Shown one piece after another: positions 7,476-15,762 of a stretch of DNA of 61,131 nt (its first letter is position 1; every line of letters starts with the position of its first letter). The notes under the pieces are model-generated. The model was not told the DNA's origin. It was given only the letters and a program-made list of their open reading frames with translations, and did no database searches. Origin of the DNA: Bacillota bacterium. Its GTDB lineage: Bacteria; Bacillota; Clostridia; Lachnospirales; Lachnospiraceae. The DNA lies in the NCBI GenBank assembly GCA_023439505.1, contig JAEXNR010000050.1:1-61131 (forward strand). Reading direction: 5' to 3'. A program made the translations under genes and the position numbers.

Positions 7476-9179
7476 ATGTACAAACTAAAACCGAAACTAT
7501 TTTCCGTAATGAAGAACTATACGAGGGAACAATGCATCAAAGATATTGTAGCCGGTATCATCGTGGCAATCATTGCCCTCCCCCTATCCATTGCTTTGGC
7601 ACTGGCATCGGGAGTCACCCCGGAAAAAGGTTTGTATACGGCAATAGTAGCAGGTTTTGTAATATCTTTTCTTGGAGGGAGCAGGGTACAGATCTCAGGT
7701 CCGACGGCAGCATTTGCAACCATTGTAGCCGGGATTGTGGCTAGGAGTGGAATGGATGGGTTGATTATGGCAACCATTCTTGCAGGTATTATCCTGATCA
7801 TCATCGGTTTACTTCGTTTCGGTAATTTAATCCGGTTTATTCCCTATACGATTACGACCGGTTTTACCCTAGGGATTGCGGTTACCATCCTCATCGGACA
7901 GATCAAGGACTTTTTGGGTTTAACCATCCCGCATCCTGCGGTAGAGACACCGGAGAAGCTGAAAGCGGTTGTGGAGAACTTTCACACCATGAACTGGCAG
8001 GCTTTTCTCATCGGTACAATTTCCCTTGCCATCTTAGTGCTTTGGCCCAAAATCAATAAGAAAATACCCGCTTCCCTCATCGCTGTTATTGTGGCGGCGG
8101 TTATAGTAAAATTGTTTCAGATGAATGTGAATACCATCGGGAGCTTATATACCATATCTTCCAAATTGCCGGTGCCTCATATCCCGGCCTTTCAGATTTC
8201 AACCATTCGCGACGTCCTACCGGATGCATTTACCATTGCCATACTGGCAGGAATAGAATCCTTACTTTCCTGTGTGGTCGCTGATGGAATGATCGGTTCC
8301 AGACACCGTTCCAATATGGAGCTGGTGGCACAGGGAGCAGGCAATCTGTGCTCTGCTATCTTTGGGGGGATTCCCGCGACGGGAGCCATTGCAAGAACAG
8401 CAGCCAATATTAAGAATGGCGGAAGAACACCGGTGGCGGGAATGGTTCATTCTGTGGTACTGTTGCTGATTCTGGTATTATTGATGCCCTATGCAGCCTT
8501 AATCCCCATGCCAGCCATAGCCGCCATTCTCTTTGTGGTTGCTTATAACATGAGCGAATGGAGGGAATTTGCAGCATTGATCAAGACATCTCCCAAAAGT
8601 GATATCATTGTCATGGTAACCACCTTTGGATTAACGGTCATCTTCGATCTGGTTGTTGCCATCGAGGTCGGGATTGTTATGGCTGCCTTTCTATTTATGA
8701 AACGGATGGCAGACGTGTCAGATGTACATGGATGGAAGTATCTGGACCCCGAGATGGAAGAGCAGGAGGATGAGCTTATGGATCCGGAGAACATACGGCT
8801 GAAGAAGGTGCCAAGGAATACGGTGGTCTATGAGATTAATGGACCCATGTTCTTTGGAGCTGCAGATAAATTTATGAATATATCCCTGGACTCAAAGGTT
8901 AAGGTCGTGATATTGAGAATGAGAAGTGTTCCTGCAATGGATGCCAATGCACTTCATGCCTTAAAAAATGTATATAGGAAATGCGAGAAAAGACAGATTA
9001 CGCTGCTATTCTCCCATGTTCAGGAGCAGCCGCTGCACATGATGCAAAAAGCTGGCTTTGATCAAATAGCAGGCACTGAGAATTTTTGTGAAAATATAGA
9101 TGCAGCCCTTAACAGAGCCGGACTTCTTACGAACAAACGAGGAAAAGAACAGGAATTGGGCAGAGAATTCAGCGCATAG
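7476..9179 (+). CDS. SulP family inorganic anion transporter with STAS domain
   Basis: About 567 residues: a membrane domain of 10-14 helices (IVAGIIVAIIALPLSIALALASGV, then SGPTAAFATIVAGIV, the family signature) and a C-terminal STAS domain from about residue 450 (VYEINGPMFFGAADKF...VVILRMRSVPAMDANALHAL). Members carry sulfate, bicarbonate or other anions with H+ or Na+. The start is the ATG at 7476, 7 bp after GGAGG; an in-frame ATG at 7443 lacks a ribosome binding site. A bidirectional terminator hairpin follows. Substrate is not determined, and no sulfate-assimilation gene is adjacent. Confidence 0.9.
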   Translation: MYKLKPKLFSVMKNYTREQCIKDIVAGIIVAIIALPLSIALALASGVTPEKGLYTAIVAGFVISFLGGSRVQISGPTAAFATIVAGIVARSGMDGLIMATILAGIILIIIGLLRFGNLIRFIPYTITTGFTLGIAVTILIGQIKDFLGLTIPHPAVETPEKLKAVVENFHTMNWQAFLIGTISLAILVLWPKINKKIPASLIAVIVAAVIVKLFQMNVNTIGSLYTISSKLPVPHIPAFQISTIRDVLPDAFTIAILAGIESLLSCVVADGMIGSRHRSNMELVAQGAGNLCSAIFGGIPATGAIARTAANIKNGGRTPVAGMVHSVVLLLILVLLMPYAALIPMPAIAAILFVVAYNMSEWREFAALIKTSPKSDIIVMVTTFGLTVIFDLVVAIEVGIVMAAFLFMKRMADVSDVHGWKYLDPEMEEQEDELMDPENIRLKKVPRNTVVYEINGPMFFGAADKFMNISLDSKVKVVILRMRSVPAMDANALHALKNVYRKCEKRQITLLFSHVQEQPLHMMQKAGFDQIAGTENFCENIDAALNRAGLLTNKRGKEQELGREFSA

Positions 9180-9189
9180 GGAAAGTATG

Positions 9190-9234
9190 AAAAGACACTT
9201 CCATCACCCGGCAGGGGGAGAGGAAGTGTCTTTT
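9190..9234. terminator. Bidirectional terminator between SulP and LysM hydrolase
   Basis: AAAAGACACTTCC (9190-9202) pairs exactly with GGAAGTGTCTTTT (9222-9234). The A-rich start and T-rich end suit termination of the two converging genes. Confidence 0.8.
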
Positions 9235-9280
9235 GCTTATCGGGATAAGTGAAATGTTCACCGGTTTATTTTGATGCCTG

Positions 9281-10042
9281 CTACTTAACAAAGACCATGG
9301 CGCCGATTCTTGCAGTAACAGGCTTTGATAAGATCCACTGATTGGTGGTACTGTTATCATAATAAAACATGGCACCATGGCTTGGATCACTGCCATACAG
9401 GGCTGCCCAGGCTGCCTTGATGCAGTCATCGGTAGGGGCATAATTAATCTGTCCGTTCTTAACCGGTGTAAACTGATAATAACCTCCAATGACCTGATTT
9501 ATGACGCCAAAGATATGATTGGGCCAATCAGAACTCTTTACTCTGTTCACAACGACGGCGCCCACGGCCACCTTTGCCTCGTAAGGTTCACCCACAGCCT
9601 CTGCCCGTATCAATCGCGCAAGCAGATTAACTTCCTCCGGGGTGGAGGTGATAACGGTATTTGCAGATTCTGGAGCTGGTTTTATCCCCGGAAGTATTAA
9701 TTTTTGACCGGGATAAAGCATAGAATCCCATTTGCCGTTTGCCTTTCTCAGCGCGTCCAGAGAGATTCCATAACGAAGTCCGATCAGATAAAGGGAATCG
9801 CCGTTCTTAACGGTATAGACCTCGGCCGGAACCTTAAGGCGCTGACCCGGGTAAATCATGGGGGAGCCCAGTGCGTTGTCTGCCATCAGGGTTGTAACGG
9901 GTGTGTCAAACAAAAGCCCGATTTTATAAAGCGAATCATTTGGCACAATTATGTAATCGGCAGCAAAAGCAGTAGTTGCGAAGAGAGAAAAGGATACCAC
10001 CATACTTGCGGCAAGAGTTACCGCCCTTTTCATAAATTTCAT
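9281..10042 (-). CDS. Secreted LysM / SleB-type cell-wall hydrolase
   Basis: A 253-residue exported protein. A signal peptide covers residues 1-27 (KRAVTLAASMVVSFSLFATTAFA). Two LysM peptidoglycan-binding repeats follow (YIIVPNDSLYKIGLLF...YPGQRLKVP and YTVKNGDSLYLIGLRY...YPGQKLILP). The C-terminal domain of about 120 residues is of the SleB/CwlJ type (LLARLIRAEAVGEPYEAKVAVGAVVVNRV, with the catalytic-type Glu in RAEA). In this family it cleaves peptidoglycan, often spore cortex. Ribosome binding site AGGAGG precedes the ATG at 10042. It could act in spore germination or vegetative wall turnover; neighbours do not decide. Confidence 0.9.
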   Translation of the reverse strand: MKFMKRAVTLAASMVVSFSLFATTAFAADYIIVPNDSLYKIGLLFDTPVTTLMADNALGSPMIYPGQRLKVPAEVYTVKNGDSLYLIGLRYGISLDALRKANGKWDSMLYPGQKLILPGIKPAPESANTVITSTPEEVNLLARLIRAEAVGEPYEAKVAVGAVVVNRVKSSDWPNHIFGVINQVIGGYYQFTPVKNGQINYAPTDDCIKAAWAALYGSDPSHGAMFYYDNSTTNQWILSKPVTARIGAMVFVK

Positions 10043-10275
10043 TTGATCCTCCTGTTCGTTGTGTAAATTAACAACTCAGTTGTTATAAATTCTATTTTAA
10101 TGACAATAATCAACAAATGCTATGGACCATTACTGGATGGAAAGGATAAGTCAAACAGAACTGGATATATATTCTTTAAATGGTGGAAAACGCCTGGGTC
10201 ATATTCTTATGAAAGATGATACACGGACAAGCCGCTAGAGGATGGGTATGTTTTGCTTTTGTCGAATCGGACACA

Positions 10276-10374
10276 AAACAAATAAAAACAAGTGAAACAA
10301 ATAAATTATAATTGACGCAATGAGATCATGATGATAGAATACAATTAAAACAAAGGTAAAACAAATAAAAACAA
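10276..10374 (+). promoter_or_regulatory. Duplicated DeoR-type operator AAACAAATAAAAACAA
   Basis: The 16-bp AAACAAATAAAAACAA occurs identically at 10276-10291 and 10359-10374, 83 bp apart, with partial copies (GAAACAAATAAA at 10294-10305) between. The two copies bracket the promoter. DeoR-family repressors commonly bind A/T-rich direct repeats, and a DeoR gene lies in the operon, so looping repression is a reasonable inference. Confidence 0.6.
10312..10340 (+). promoter_or_regulatory. Rhamnose operon promoter
   Basis: TTGACG (10312-10317), 17-bp spacer, TAGAAT (10335-10340). It lies between the two operator-like repeats and about 60 bp before the aldolase start. Confidence 0.75.
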
Positions 10375-10402
10375 ATCAATACAACATCACGGAGGAATGA
10401 AA

Positions 10403-11089
10403 ATGATATCTGAATTCGAAATCAAAAAGGAAATATGCGAGATAGGCAGAAGAATCTATGATAAAGGAATGGTTGCTTCCAATGACGGTAATATTTCCGT
10501 AAAGTTAAATGACAATGAGTTTTTATGTACCCCGACCGGCGTAAGCAAAGGCTTTATGACGCCGGAATACATTTGTAAAGTGGACAAGAATGGTAATGTG
10601 ATTCAGGCTAATGATAAATTCAAACCTTCTTCAGAGATTAAAATGCATATGAGAGTTTATAAAGAGAGACCGGATGTGAATGCTGTTGTACACGCACATC
10701 CTATGTATGCGACTGCTTTTGCAATTGCAGGCATACCTCTGACCCAACCGATTATGCCGGAAGCGGTAATTTTTCTTGGCGGTGTTCCGATTGCAGAGTA
10801 CGGCACGCCCTCTACGGATGAAATTCCGGATGCCGTATCCAAATATCTTCCTTACTATGATGCAGTATTATTAGAAAATCATGGTGCCCTGTCCTTCTCC
10901 GATTCTTTGTTAGCTGCATATCACAAGATGGAATCTGTTGAGTTTTATGCGAAATTATTATATCTTTCCAAGCAACTGGGCGGACCCAAAGAGCTTTCCC
11001 AATCACAGGTGGAGAAATTATATGAAATTCGCAGACAATTTGGCGTAACAGGAAAGCATCCGGCGGATATCGGTCACGATACCAAATAA
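10403..11089 (+). CDS. fucA: Class II aldolase (L-rhamnulose/L-fuculose-1-phosphate aldolase)
   Basis: About 228 residues. It splits a ketohexose-1-phosphate into dihydroxyacetone phosphate and L-lactaldehyde. Family motifs: SNDGNISVKL near the N-terminus, catalytic Glu in SSEIKMH, zinc ligands in VVHAHPMYATAFA, and the third His in LLENHGAL. In size and sequence it looks FucA-like rather than like the longer enteric RhaD. The position in front of rhaB and rhaA argues that rhamnulose-1-phosphate is the main substrate here; dual specificity is possible. GGAGG at 10391-10395 is 7 bp from ATG 10403 but only 1 bp from ATG 10397, hence the start choice. Confidence 0.85.
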   Translation: MISEFEIKKEICEIGRRIYDKGMVASNDGNISVKLNDNEFLCTPTGVSKGFMTPEYICKVDKNGNVIQANDKFKPSSEIKMHMRVYKERPDVNAVVHAHPMYATAFAIAGIPLTQPIMPEAVIFLGGVPIAEYGTPSTDEIPDAVSKYLPYYDAVLLENHGALSFSDSLLAAYHKMESVEFYAKLLYLSKQLGGPKELSQSQVEKLYEIRRQFGVTGKHPADIGHDTK

Positions 11090-11106
11090 GGAAAGTAGGA
11101 GCAATC

Positions 11107-11868
11107 ATGCTTGCGATTGAGAGAAAAAATAAAATTCTTGAACTGTTAAGAAAGGACGGGCGTGTGGTTGTCAACCAACTGAGTACACTGTTTGGGGTAA
11201 CAGAGGAGACCATTCGACGTGACTTGGAGAAGCTGGAAAATGAAGGCTTTGCCAGGAAATCTTATGGCGGAGCAATTATTACTGAGAATGCCAATGCGGA
11301 TCTTCCGTATAGTGTCCGTAAAGAATCCAATGTGGAAGGGAAGGAACATATCGCGAAAGTAGTCTGCTCCATGATAGACGACGGAGACCGTATCATGCTG
11401 GATGCCAGCTCCACGGCTGTCTATATTGCCAGACAATTAAAAAATAAGAAAAATCTGACCCTGATCACAAACTCCATTGAGATATTGTTGGAATTGTCCG
11501 AGATATCAGGATGGAAAATATTATCCACCGGCGGTACTCTGCGGGAGGGTTCCCTGTCGCTGGTAGGGTATCAGGCGGAGAAAATGATCAGTACTTATCA
11601 TGTGGATAAGTCCATCATTTCCTGCAAGGGAGTCGACATGGAAATGGGCATCACCGATTCGAACGAAATGGATGGCCATATCAAGAACTTGATGCTGGAG
11701 GCTGCAAATCAGAAGATACTTGCAGTGGATCAATCGAAGCTTGGAAAGATATCTTTTACAAAAATCGAGGATTTGTCTAATATTAATCAGATTGTTACAG
11801 ACAGAGAACCAAATGATCAATGGATGAAAATCTTTGAAGCTGCACAGATACAGGTGATTTGTAAATAG
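11107..11868 (+). CDS. DeoR-family transcriptional regulator
   Basis: 253 residues: an N-terminal DeoR helix-turn-helix (residues 1-57, RKNKILELLRKDGRVVVNQL...VTEETIRRDLEKLENEGFARKSYGG) and a C-terminal DeoRC sensor domain (IMLDASSTAVYIARQL, LITNSIEI, TGGTLREGSLSLVG). Such sensors usually bind phosphorylated sugars and release the repressor from DNA. It lies 17 bp after the aldolase, in the same operon, with a TAGGAG ribosome binding site. It probably autoregulates through the A-rich repeats around the upstream promoter, responding to a rhamnose intermediate. Confidence 0.9.
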   Translation: MLAIERKNKILELLRKDGRVVVNQLSTLFGVTEETIRRDLEKLENEGFARKSYGGAIITENANADLPYSVRKESNVEGKEHIAKVVCSMIDDGDRIMLDASSTAVYIARQLKNKKNLTLITNSIEILLELSEISGWKILSTGGTLREGSLSLVGYQAEKMISTYHVDKSIISCKGVDMEMGITDSNEMDGHIKNLMLEAANQKILAVDQSKLGKISFTKIEDLSNINQIVTDREPNDQWMKIFEAAQIQVICK

Positions 11869-11931
11869 GCAGCAAAATTTTAAGTTTAAGAGAAGGCGGG
11901 CATTGCGCTACAGGAACAGGTGAGGGATCGG

Positions 11932-12903
11932 ATGAATTCATTGATATTAAACCAGCTGCAGGAGATAACACCGGAGGAACAGGATATTCTGAACGGCGAA
12001 GCAAAGATAAACAAAGGATTATATACGGACTCCCCTTCCCTGGTGATGGACAGGAAGAAGCTCCTGGATCGCGGGAAACTGATTCAGATACGCAAGCATA
12101 CCCGATTTGTACATTTTCCCAGGCATACCCATAATTATGTGGAAGTGATTTATATGTGTAAGGGCAGTACGAAACATCTTATTAATGAGGAGGAGGTGAC
12201 CCTGCAGGAGGGGGAACTTCTATTCTTAAATCAGAATGCCACCCAGGAGATTATGCCTGCGAGTGCGGATGATATCGGGGTGAATTTTATGATACTGCCT
12301 GAATTCTTTGATCAGGTGCTGGCCCTCATCAAAGAAGAAGAAAATCTGATCCGGGAGTTTATACTGGGATGCATCATCGGGACACAGGAGAAGGTCAGCT
12401 ATCTGCACTTTAAGGTAAAGGAAATCCTTCCGATTCAAAATCTGGTGGAAAATCTCATCTGGACCATCCAAAACAGCCAGCAGAATAAGCGCATGATCAA
12501 TCAGAATACCATGGGTCTTCTCCTTCTTCACCTCATGAACCATACAGATAAGGTCACCGTAGGCAAAAATCACAGTGAACAGGAAGTAATGCTGTCCGTT
12601 CTTCGTTATGTAGAAGAGAATTATAAGGAAGGGAAGCTCTCAGATCTTGCGGCAGAGCTTCATTATGATCTTTACTTCTTAAGCCGTTTGATTAAGAAAA
12701 TGACGAGCATGAACTATACGGAGCTGGTACAGAATAAGCGGCTGGCGCAGGCCGCATGTCTTCTGGTTCATACAAAATTATCTGTTGCCAATACCGGGAT
12801 TGCGGTAGGGTATGATAACCTGAGTTATTTTCACATGATTTTTAAAAAGAAATACGGAATGTCACCAAAGAAGTACAAAGAAACCATGATCGAAGAGAAA
12901 TAA
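11932..12903 (+). CDS. AraC-family regulator, probably rhamnose-responsive
   Basis: About 323 residues: an N-terminal cupin-type sensor (FPRHTHNYVEVIYMCKGS, HLINEEEVTLQEGELLFLNQ) and a C-terminal AraC double helix-turn-helix (about residues 225-320, VEENYKEGKLSDLAAELHYDLYFLSRLIKK...AVGYDNLSYFHMIFKKKYGMSPKKYK). I prefer ATG 11932 (AGGTGAGG upstream) over GTG 11920. It follows the DeoR gene by 60 bp. A terminator-like hairpin downstream separates it from rhaB, so this operon has two different regulators, one for repression and one probably for activation. The ligand is not visible, and rhamnose is inferred from context. Confidence 0.85.
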   Translation: MNSLILNQLQEITPEEQDILNGEAKINKGLYTDSPSLVMDRKKLLDRGKLIQIRKHTRFVHFPRHTHNYVEVIYMCKGSTKHLINEEEVTLQEGELLFLNQNATQEIMPASADDIGVNFMILPEFFDQVLALIKEEENLIREFILGCIIGTQEKVSYLHFKVKEILPIQNLVENLIWTIQNSQQNKRMINQNTMGLLLLHLMNHTDKVTVGKNHSEQEVMLSVLRYVEENYKEGKLSDLAAELHYDLYFLSRLIKKMTSMNYTELVQNKRLAQAACLLVHTKLSVANTGIAVGYDNLSYFHMIFKKKYGMSPKKYKETMIEEK

Positions 12904-12926
12904 CATATCATTTCATAATCAGCTGC

Positions 12927-12968
12927 AAATAAGGACACTTTTTTGATCAAAAGGCGTCCTTATTTTTT
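12927..12968 (+). terminator. Terminator between araC-type regulator and rhaB
   Basis: AAATAAGGAC (12927-12936) pairs with GTCCTTATTT (12956-12965), followed by a T run. It may reduce read-through from the regulator genes into rhaBA. Confidence 0.75.
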
Positions 12969-13031
12969 GTGCTGCTTTATATTATGATGGAGATAACCCC
13001 AAGGGGTAGGATCAGAAGGAGTGTTAAATGT

Positions 13032-14432
13032 ATGCGCAGGTATTATTTGGCTGTGGACATCGGGGCATCCAGTGGAAGACATATCTTAGGTCACATTGAG
13101 GATGGTGTGATTCTGCTGGAAGAGATCTACCGATTTGAGAATGGAATGATAAAAAAGGATGGTTCCCTATGTTGGGATCTGGACCACTTATTGATGGAAA
13201 TAAAGAATGGTTTAAAAAAATGCAGAGACCTTGGCAAGATTCCCGTCAGCATGGGGATTGACACCTGGGGTGTGGATTATGTACTGCTGGATGAGCAGGA
13301 CAGGATCCTCGGGAAGACCTATGGCTACCGGGACAAGAGAACCCAGGGAATGGAAGAGAAGGTATATCAGAGGATTCCGGAACAGGAGCTCTATGAGAGG
13401 ACCGGGATTCAGAAGATGATATTTAATACCATCTATCAGCTGATGGCAGACAAGGAACAACATCCGGAGGATATGGCAAGAGCCGCACATTTTCTTATGA
13501 TAACGGACTACTTTAACTTCCTTCTTACCGGAAATCGCTATAACGAATATACCAATGCAACCACCACCCAGCTGGTAAGTCCCTGGACCAAAGACTGGGA
13601 TTATGAGCTGATTGAGAGACTGGGGTACAAGAAAGAGATGTTTGGGCAGATGATGATGCCAAAGACCAGGGTGGGGAACTTTCGACCGGAGATTGCTCAG
13701 GAGATGGGGTTTGATTGTGAGGTAGTGCTTCCGGCAACTCATGATACCGGTTCCGCAATTCTGTCCGTGCCTGCGGTGGATGACGATTATCTGTATCTTA
13801 GCTCCGGCACCTGGTCCTTAATGGGAATTGAGCGGATGGAAGCTGACTGCAGTCTGCAAAGCAAGAACGCCAACTTTACCAATGAGGGTGGGGTGGATTA
13901 TCGATTCCGTTATCTGAAGAACATTATGGGATTGTGGATGATCCAGTCTGTCAGACATGAACTTGGGGATATCTATTCCTTTGAGGAGCTGTGCAGGCTT
14001 GCTGCCGAGGCGGATCATTTTCCATCCAGGGTGGATGTCAATGCAGACAGTTTCCTGTCTCCCGCGCATATGGGGGAGGCAGTTAAGGCCTACTGTCAGG
14101 CTACAAATCAGGCGGTTCCCGCTACGCCGGGAGAGCTTGCCGCCTGTATCTATCAGAGCCTTGCTGACAGCTACGGTGCTACCGTAAGGGAAATCGAAGC
14201 AATCACCGGGAAGACCTATACGAGGATCCATATTGTAGGCGGCGGTGCCAAAGATGGTTATCTGAATGAACTGACGGCGAAGGCGACGAAAAAGGAAGTA
14301 TATGCCGGACCTGCGGAAGCAACGGCACTTGGAAATATTCTGTCGCAGATGCTTCGGGCGGGAGATTACAATTCAATTGTGCAGGCACGAGAGGCGGTAT
14401 TACATTCCTTTCCCATTGTAAGGTACAGCTGA
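13032..14432 (+). CDS. rhaB: Rhamnulokinase
   Basis: 466 residues. An FGGY-family sugar kinase that phosphorylates L-rhamnulose at C1 using ATP, the second step of rhamnose catabolism. The N-terminal phosphate loop reads AVDIGASSGRHI (DIGASSGR is typical of RhaB). Sugar-site GIDTWGVDYVLLD, central ATHDTGSAILSVP and SSGTWSLMG, and C-terminal adenosine loop HIVGGGAKDGYLNELTA are all present. The start is ATG 13032, which has AAGGAG 10 bp upstream and directly opens the conserved fold. rhaA follows 48 bp downstream, and the aldolase for its product lies 2 kb upstream. Confidence 0.95.
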   Translation: MRRYYLAVDIGASSGRHILGHIEDGVILLEEIYRFENGMIKKDGSLCWDLDHLLMEIKNGLKKCRDLGKIPVSMGIDTWGVDYVLLDEQDRILGKTYGYRDKRTQGMEEKVYQRIPEQELYERTGIQKMIFNTIYQLMADKEQHPEDMARAAHFLMITDYFNFLLTGNRYNEYTNATTTQLVSPWTKDWDYELIERLGYKKEMFGQMMMPKTRVGNFRPEIAQEMGFDCEVVLPATHDTGSAILSVPAVDDDYLYLSSGTWSLMGIERMEADCSLQSKNANFTNEGGVDYRFRYLKNIMGLWMIQSVRHELGDIYSFEELCRLAAEADHFPSRVDVNADSFLSPAHMGEAVKAYCQATNQAVPATPGELAACIYQSLADSYGATVREIEAITGKTYTRIHIVGGGAKDGYLNELTAKATKKEVYAGPAEATALGNILSQMLRAGDYNSIVQAREAVLHSFPIVRYS

Positions 14433-14480
14433 TCATTCGTTATAATCCACAACATTAAGAAGGAAAAAGGAGAGAACAGC

Positions 14481-15731
14481 ATGACATCAAAGCAAAGATA
14501 TGAATCAGCAAGAGAAATTTATGGCAGCATGGGCATAGATACGGATCTGGTGCTGGAGAAATTAAAGAAGGTACCAATTTCCCTGCACTGCTGGCAAGGG
14601 GATGATGTAGCAGGTTTTGAAGGCAGCAGGGAATTATCCGGAGGCATTCAGGCTACCGGAAATTATATGGGGAAAGCGGGTAGTCCGGAGGAATTAATGG
14701 CTGATATGGATCAGGTGTTTCAATTAGTCCCCGGAAAGCATCGGATCAACCTCCATGCCAATTATGCAATCTTTGCCCCGGGAGAGGCTGTGGACCGGGA
14801 TAAACTGGAGCCGAAGCATTACAAAGCCTGGGTTTCCTATGCCAGAGAGCGGGGACTTGGAATTGACTTTAATCCTACCTTCTTCTCTCATCCAAAGGCG
14901 GACGGATTAACCTTATCCCATCCGGAGGAAGAAATCAGAACCTTCTGGATTAACCATGGGAAAGCGTGTCTGCGGATATCGGAATATTTTGCAAGAGAGC
15001 TGGGCACTCCCTGTTTGATGAATATATGGATTCCGGACGGATTTAAGGATATCCCCGGCGACCGCCTCGGTCCCAGAGCAAGACTTAAAGATTCACTGGA
15101 TCAGATTTTATCTATTGGATATGACAGGAATCTGGTACAGGTTGCCGTGGAATCCAAAGTATTTGGTATTGGTGTGGAAGCCTGTACTGTCGGATCCCAT
15201 GAGTTTTATATGAATTACGCCGCTCGGAATCATATTCTGTGTCTGTTGGATAACGGACACTACCATCCGACGGAAGTGGTATCGGATAAGATACCGTCCA
15301 TGCTTTTATTCTCTGATAAGCTGGCTCTTCATGTAACAAGACCGATCCGGTGGGACAGTGATCATGTGGTACTCTATGATGATGAATTAAAAGAAATTGC
15401 CAAAGAAATTGTTCGCTGCAATGCACTGGACCGTGTTCTGATCGGACTGGATTTCTTTGATGCCTCTATCAACCGTATTTCTGCCTGGGTGGTAGGAATG
15501 AGAAATATGCAAAAGGCACTGCTTTATGCGCTGCTCTTACCCAATGAAATGCTGGCTTCCCTGCAGGATGACAGAAATTATACACAACTGATGATGCTGC
15601 AGGAAGAGCTGAAGCTATATCCGGTCGGTGATGTATGGAACTATTTCTGCGAAATCAATCAGGTACCTCAGAAAGAGGATTGGTTTGCTATTGTCAAAGA
15701 ATATGAGAAGAAGGTCCTGGCAAAAAGATAA
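14481..15731 (+). CDS. rhaA: L-rhamnose isomerase
   Basis: 416 residues, the usual RhaA length. Converts L-rhamnose to L-rhamnulose with a divalent metal in a TIM barrel. Diagnostic blocks: VPISLHCWQGDDVAGFE near residue 35, GKHRINLHANYA, LGIDFNPTFFSHPKADGLTLSHP, NIWIPDGFKDIPGDRLGPR, LVQVAVESKVFGIG, LCLLDNGHYHPTE and IGLDFFDASINRI. GGAGAG precedes the ATG. It is the last gene of the rhamnose cluster and converges on the AraC-GH39 gene. No rhamnose transporter or mutarotase is in the cluster. Confidence 0.97.
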   Translation: MTSKQRYESAREIYGSMGIDTDLVLEKLKKVPISLHCWQGDDVAGFEGSRELSGGIQATGNYMGKAGSPEELMADMDQVFQLVPGKHRINLHANYAIFAPGEAVDRDKLEPKHYKAWVSYARERGLGIDFNPTFFSHPKADGLTLSHPEEEIRTFWINHGKACLRISEYFARELGTPCLMNIWIPDGFKDIPGDRLGPRARLKDSLDQILSIGYDRNLVQVAVESKVFGIGVEACTVGSHEFYMNYAARNHILCLLDNGHYHPTEVVSDKIPSMLLFSDKLALHVTRPIRWDSDHVVLYDDELKEIAKEIVRCNALDRVLIGLDFFDASINRISAWVVGMRNMQKALLYALLLPNEMLASLQDDRNYTQLMMLQEELKLYPVGDVWNYFCEINQVPQKEDWFAIVKEYEKKVLAKR

Positions 15732-15762
15732 GAATTGTTACCGGGAAGATCAGCCTTGACAA

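Larger units (their letters stand above)
10043..10402. other. Rhamnose-operon control region
   Basis: A 360-bp divergent gap between the wall hydrolase and the rhamnose operon. The left half shows no recognisable feature. The right half is strongly A-rich and holds the promoter and duplicated operator listed separately. Confidence 0.6.

Noticed and set aside
7403..7744. Alternative reading frame overlapping the SulP gene start
   Set aside because: Out-of-frame shadow of the SulP coding sequence without family resemblance.
13212..13742. Long minus-strand reading frame inside rhaB
   Set aside because: Shadow of a clearly recognised kinase gene; no start signal or recognisable product.
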